This document shows, in pieces, positions 62,435-64,000 of a stretch of DNA of 64,000 nt. The stretch covers positions 70,498,845 through 70,562,844 of the forward strand of contig CM042152.1 in assembly GCA_023376005.1 (NCBI GenBank), read 5' to 3'. This stretch comes from Doryteuthis pealeii. Its lineage: Eukaryota; Mollusca; Cephalopoda; Myopsida; Loliginidae. The notes below the pieces were generated by a model that ran no database searches, was not told where the DNA came from, and saw nothing but the letters and a program-made list of their open reading frames with translations. Made by a program: the position numbers and the translations under genes. How positions within the stretch are numbered: the first letter of the stretch is position 1; each line of letters begins with the position of its first letter.

Positions 62435-62886
62435 TTGGTAATGAGGATCATTCCCTGTGTAGTTTAACCGTGGTGATACTGGTAAATCAAAATGAGAGCT
62501 CGATATACCTTGTATTAGTAAGTGGACGGACCGAGCAATAGAATTTTATTTTTATTTTGGTTTTATATGTTTTTTCTGTTTCAATATCCAACCTGAATTG
62601 TAAGCCACCCTAGATAATTAATCACCTGTGTAACTAACATATGTCCTCTCCCTCTCCCACTTTCCCTCACCTCATCCAAGGCCTTTTCCTAGCCCCGCCT
62701 CTTCTACCCTCCCAAACCGAGACACCCCCCGCAAAAAAAAAAAAAAAGAAAGAAATTTAAACTATGTATTCTCGGGAATTCCTTCAGGAATGAACATGTT
62801 TTTGTTCGTGTCTGATTGTACTGCATTGTTGCAGTTTAAATAAATTATTAAAATGAAGAAAATGCTTTTCCTTCATTTATTGAATA

Positions 62887-62914
62887 TGTATATATATATA
62901 TATATATTATATAT

Positions 62915-62954
<40 letters not shown>

Positions 62955-63060
62955 TATATATACATATGTACATACATATATATAAGTACATGCACACACA
63001 CACACAGACACACACTCACACACAGACATACTCATTTATATATATGGATAGATAGATAAA
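62887..63060. repeat. (AT)n, (GT)n, (CA)n and GATA cluster
   Basis: A mixed microsatellite. Frames are Tyr-Ile/Cys-Val artefacts. Confidence 0.93.
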
Positions 63061-63309
63061 TAAATGAACAAATAAAAGGTTTAGCTTTTATTTATTAACA
63101 CATGAACAATCTTTACGACCGAGCGGTTTCATGCTAGTGCATTCGCCAGGTAAAACGAAATGGATAGATAGATAGATAGATATAGATTTATATACAAGTA
63201 CTTCGTGATACTGAGGATAAAGATATCTATTCTAATTTTTGTTTTAGATTTTTATATCTATCTTTGTTTTGGTACTTGTTCCGAATATTCCGTTGAGGAA
63301 ATCTCTGCA

Positions 63310-63310
<1 letters not shown>

Positions 63311-63366
<56 letters not shown>
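63311..63366. repeat. (AT)n microsatellite
   Basis: A pure AT run abutting a SINE-tail-like segment. Confidence 0.95.
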
Positions 63367-63369
<3 letters not shown>

Positions 63370-63384
63370 ACGTGCTGTCACGCC

Positions 63385-63450
63385 ATAACCCTTTCTTAAT
63401 ATGCTGTAAAACAAAAAACTAAACCAAATTAAATCAAACCAAACCAGACC
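63385..63450 (+). mobile_element. 5S/C-type SINE tail fragment
   Basis: ttaatatgctgtaaaacaaa followed by an aaccaaatt-type repeat matches the common SINE tail (catgccgtaaaac plus (AACC)n). Confidence 0.45.
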
Positions 63451-63864
63451 TACCATCTTAAGAAACTACACAAAATGTAAATATGAACGAACAATGAACG
63501 GGTTTCCCTAACCTCAAGGCATAAGATAACCGTAGATGGGTCGACGTAAAAAATAGCTTTATGAATAGCTTTCACTGACACAAGACCGAAGATATAGGTT
63601 AACCATTGAGGATCTAACCCTAGCTTCAAAGACGATGCGGCGCGGCGGCAGACACCCACCACAAACACTCCAGTAACCTTCGATTTCAATGACTGCATTG
63701 AACAGATAAGACTTAACACTTTTCACAACGCAAATGTCAACAGACTTTATTTGCACAAACCCAAACAATCGAGTGAGAGAGACCAACCAGACGAATTTGA
63801 TAGGAATCACCGAATCGTTAGTACGAAACAGGTGCATTTTTATACAATAACAATTTTACGAGAT

Positions 63865-63892
63865 ACGACGAAACACGGTGTCTGTGGATGAC
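63865..63892 (+). repeat. Hammerhead 3' half
   Basis: cgacgaaacacggtgtctgt followed by ggatga gives GAAA, an ACAC/GTGT stem III, a GUC triplet and the 3' strand of stem I (TGTGGAT), matching the family at 37.7-40.3 kb. No CUGANGA box is found upstream, so it is incomplete. An AT-rich stretch follows. Confidence 0.5.
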
Positions 63893-64000
63893 TATATATG
63901 ATCCCCATAACCTTAGTGGGTTGAGCTCTTTGGAGAGGGTTTCGCTGTCGACCACCAACTAAGCTTAAAAAGGCTACCCTCTCCTATAAAGGGTATTTGC

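Overview
This is a metazoan nuclear window with no host gene that I can support. It is AT-rich. It holds long (AT)n, (CA)n, (CT)n and (CTAT)n microsatellites and a dense, nested load of short interspersed elements, decayed non-LTR retrotransposons, a deleted mariner, Helitron-like ends, fold-back elements and two internally expanded tandem arrays. The LINE, mariner and SINE sequences resemble those I associate with lophotrochozoans, most likely a mollusc and perhaps a cephalopod. That assignment is an inference from family resemblance, not proof. Almost every long open frame falls inside a simple repeat, a satellite or a broken transposon.

Layout. 0-4 kb: nested tRNA-derived SINEs and (AT)n tracts. 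4.5-5.7 kb: a polypurine tract split by a 5S-derived SINE. 6-9.9 kb: microsatellites, a (CTAT)n array, a possible Helitron start, a tRNA-SINE and a complete 5S-SINE. 9.9-15.5 kb: mostly unrecognised sequence with LINE scraps. 16.2-16.7 kb: a palindrome. 17.2-18.2 kb: an expanded (GA)n-linked module array. 18.4-25.2 kb: many SINEs, a long-arm fold-back element and a MULE-like element inserted in a SINE with a clear 10-bp target duplication. 25.8-27.2 kb: a remarkable series of different hairpins preceded by three self-folding tandem units. 32.1-34.1 kb: an 84-bp satellite. 35.7-37.5 kb: remains of a LINE with C-terminal C2H2 zinc fingers. 37.7-40.5 kb: a cluster of hammerhead-ribozyme-like sequences. 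40.7-43.9 kb: Helitron-like copies. 45-48.6 kb: 5S- and tRNA-SINE clusters. 50.9-53.9 kb: a second LINE whose reverse transcriptase region contains about sixteen copies of a 71-bp unit. 56.5-57.1 kb: an internally deleted mariner. 58.5-64 kb: a hAT-like end, SINEs, a 50-bp tandem repeat and another hammerhead copy.

The most interesting content is the hammerhead group. Several sequences carry the full CUGANGA / stem II / GAAA / NUH layout. Three belong to one family (two of these facing each other in a palindrome), two sit in a roughly 300-bp unit that is also found as a tandem dimer, and one follows a tRNA-like sequence. Several other palindromes share a looser form of the same blueprint. This is the layout expected of Penelope-associated hammerheads or animal retrozymes. 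The second standout is the hairpin series at 26.2-26.8 kb, which I cannot assign to any known family.
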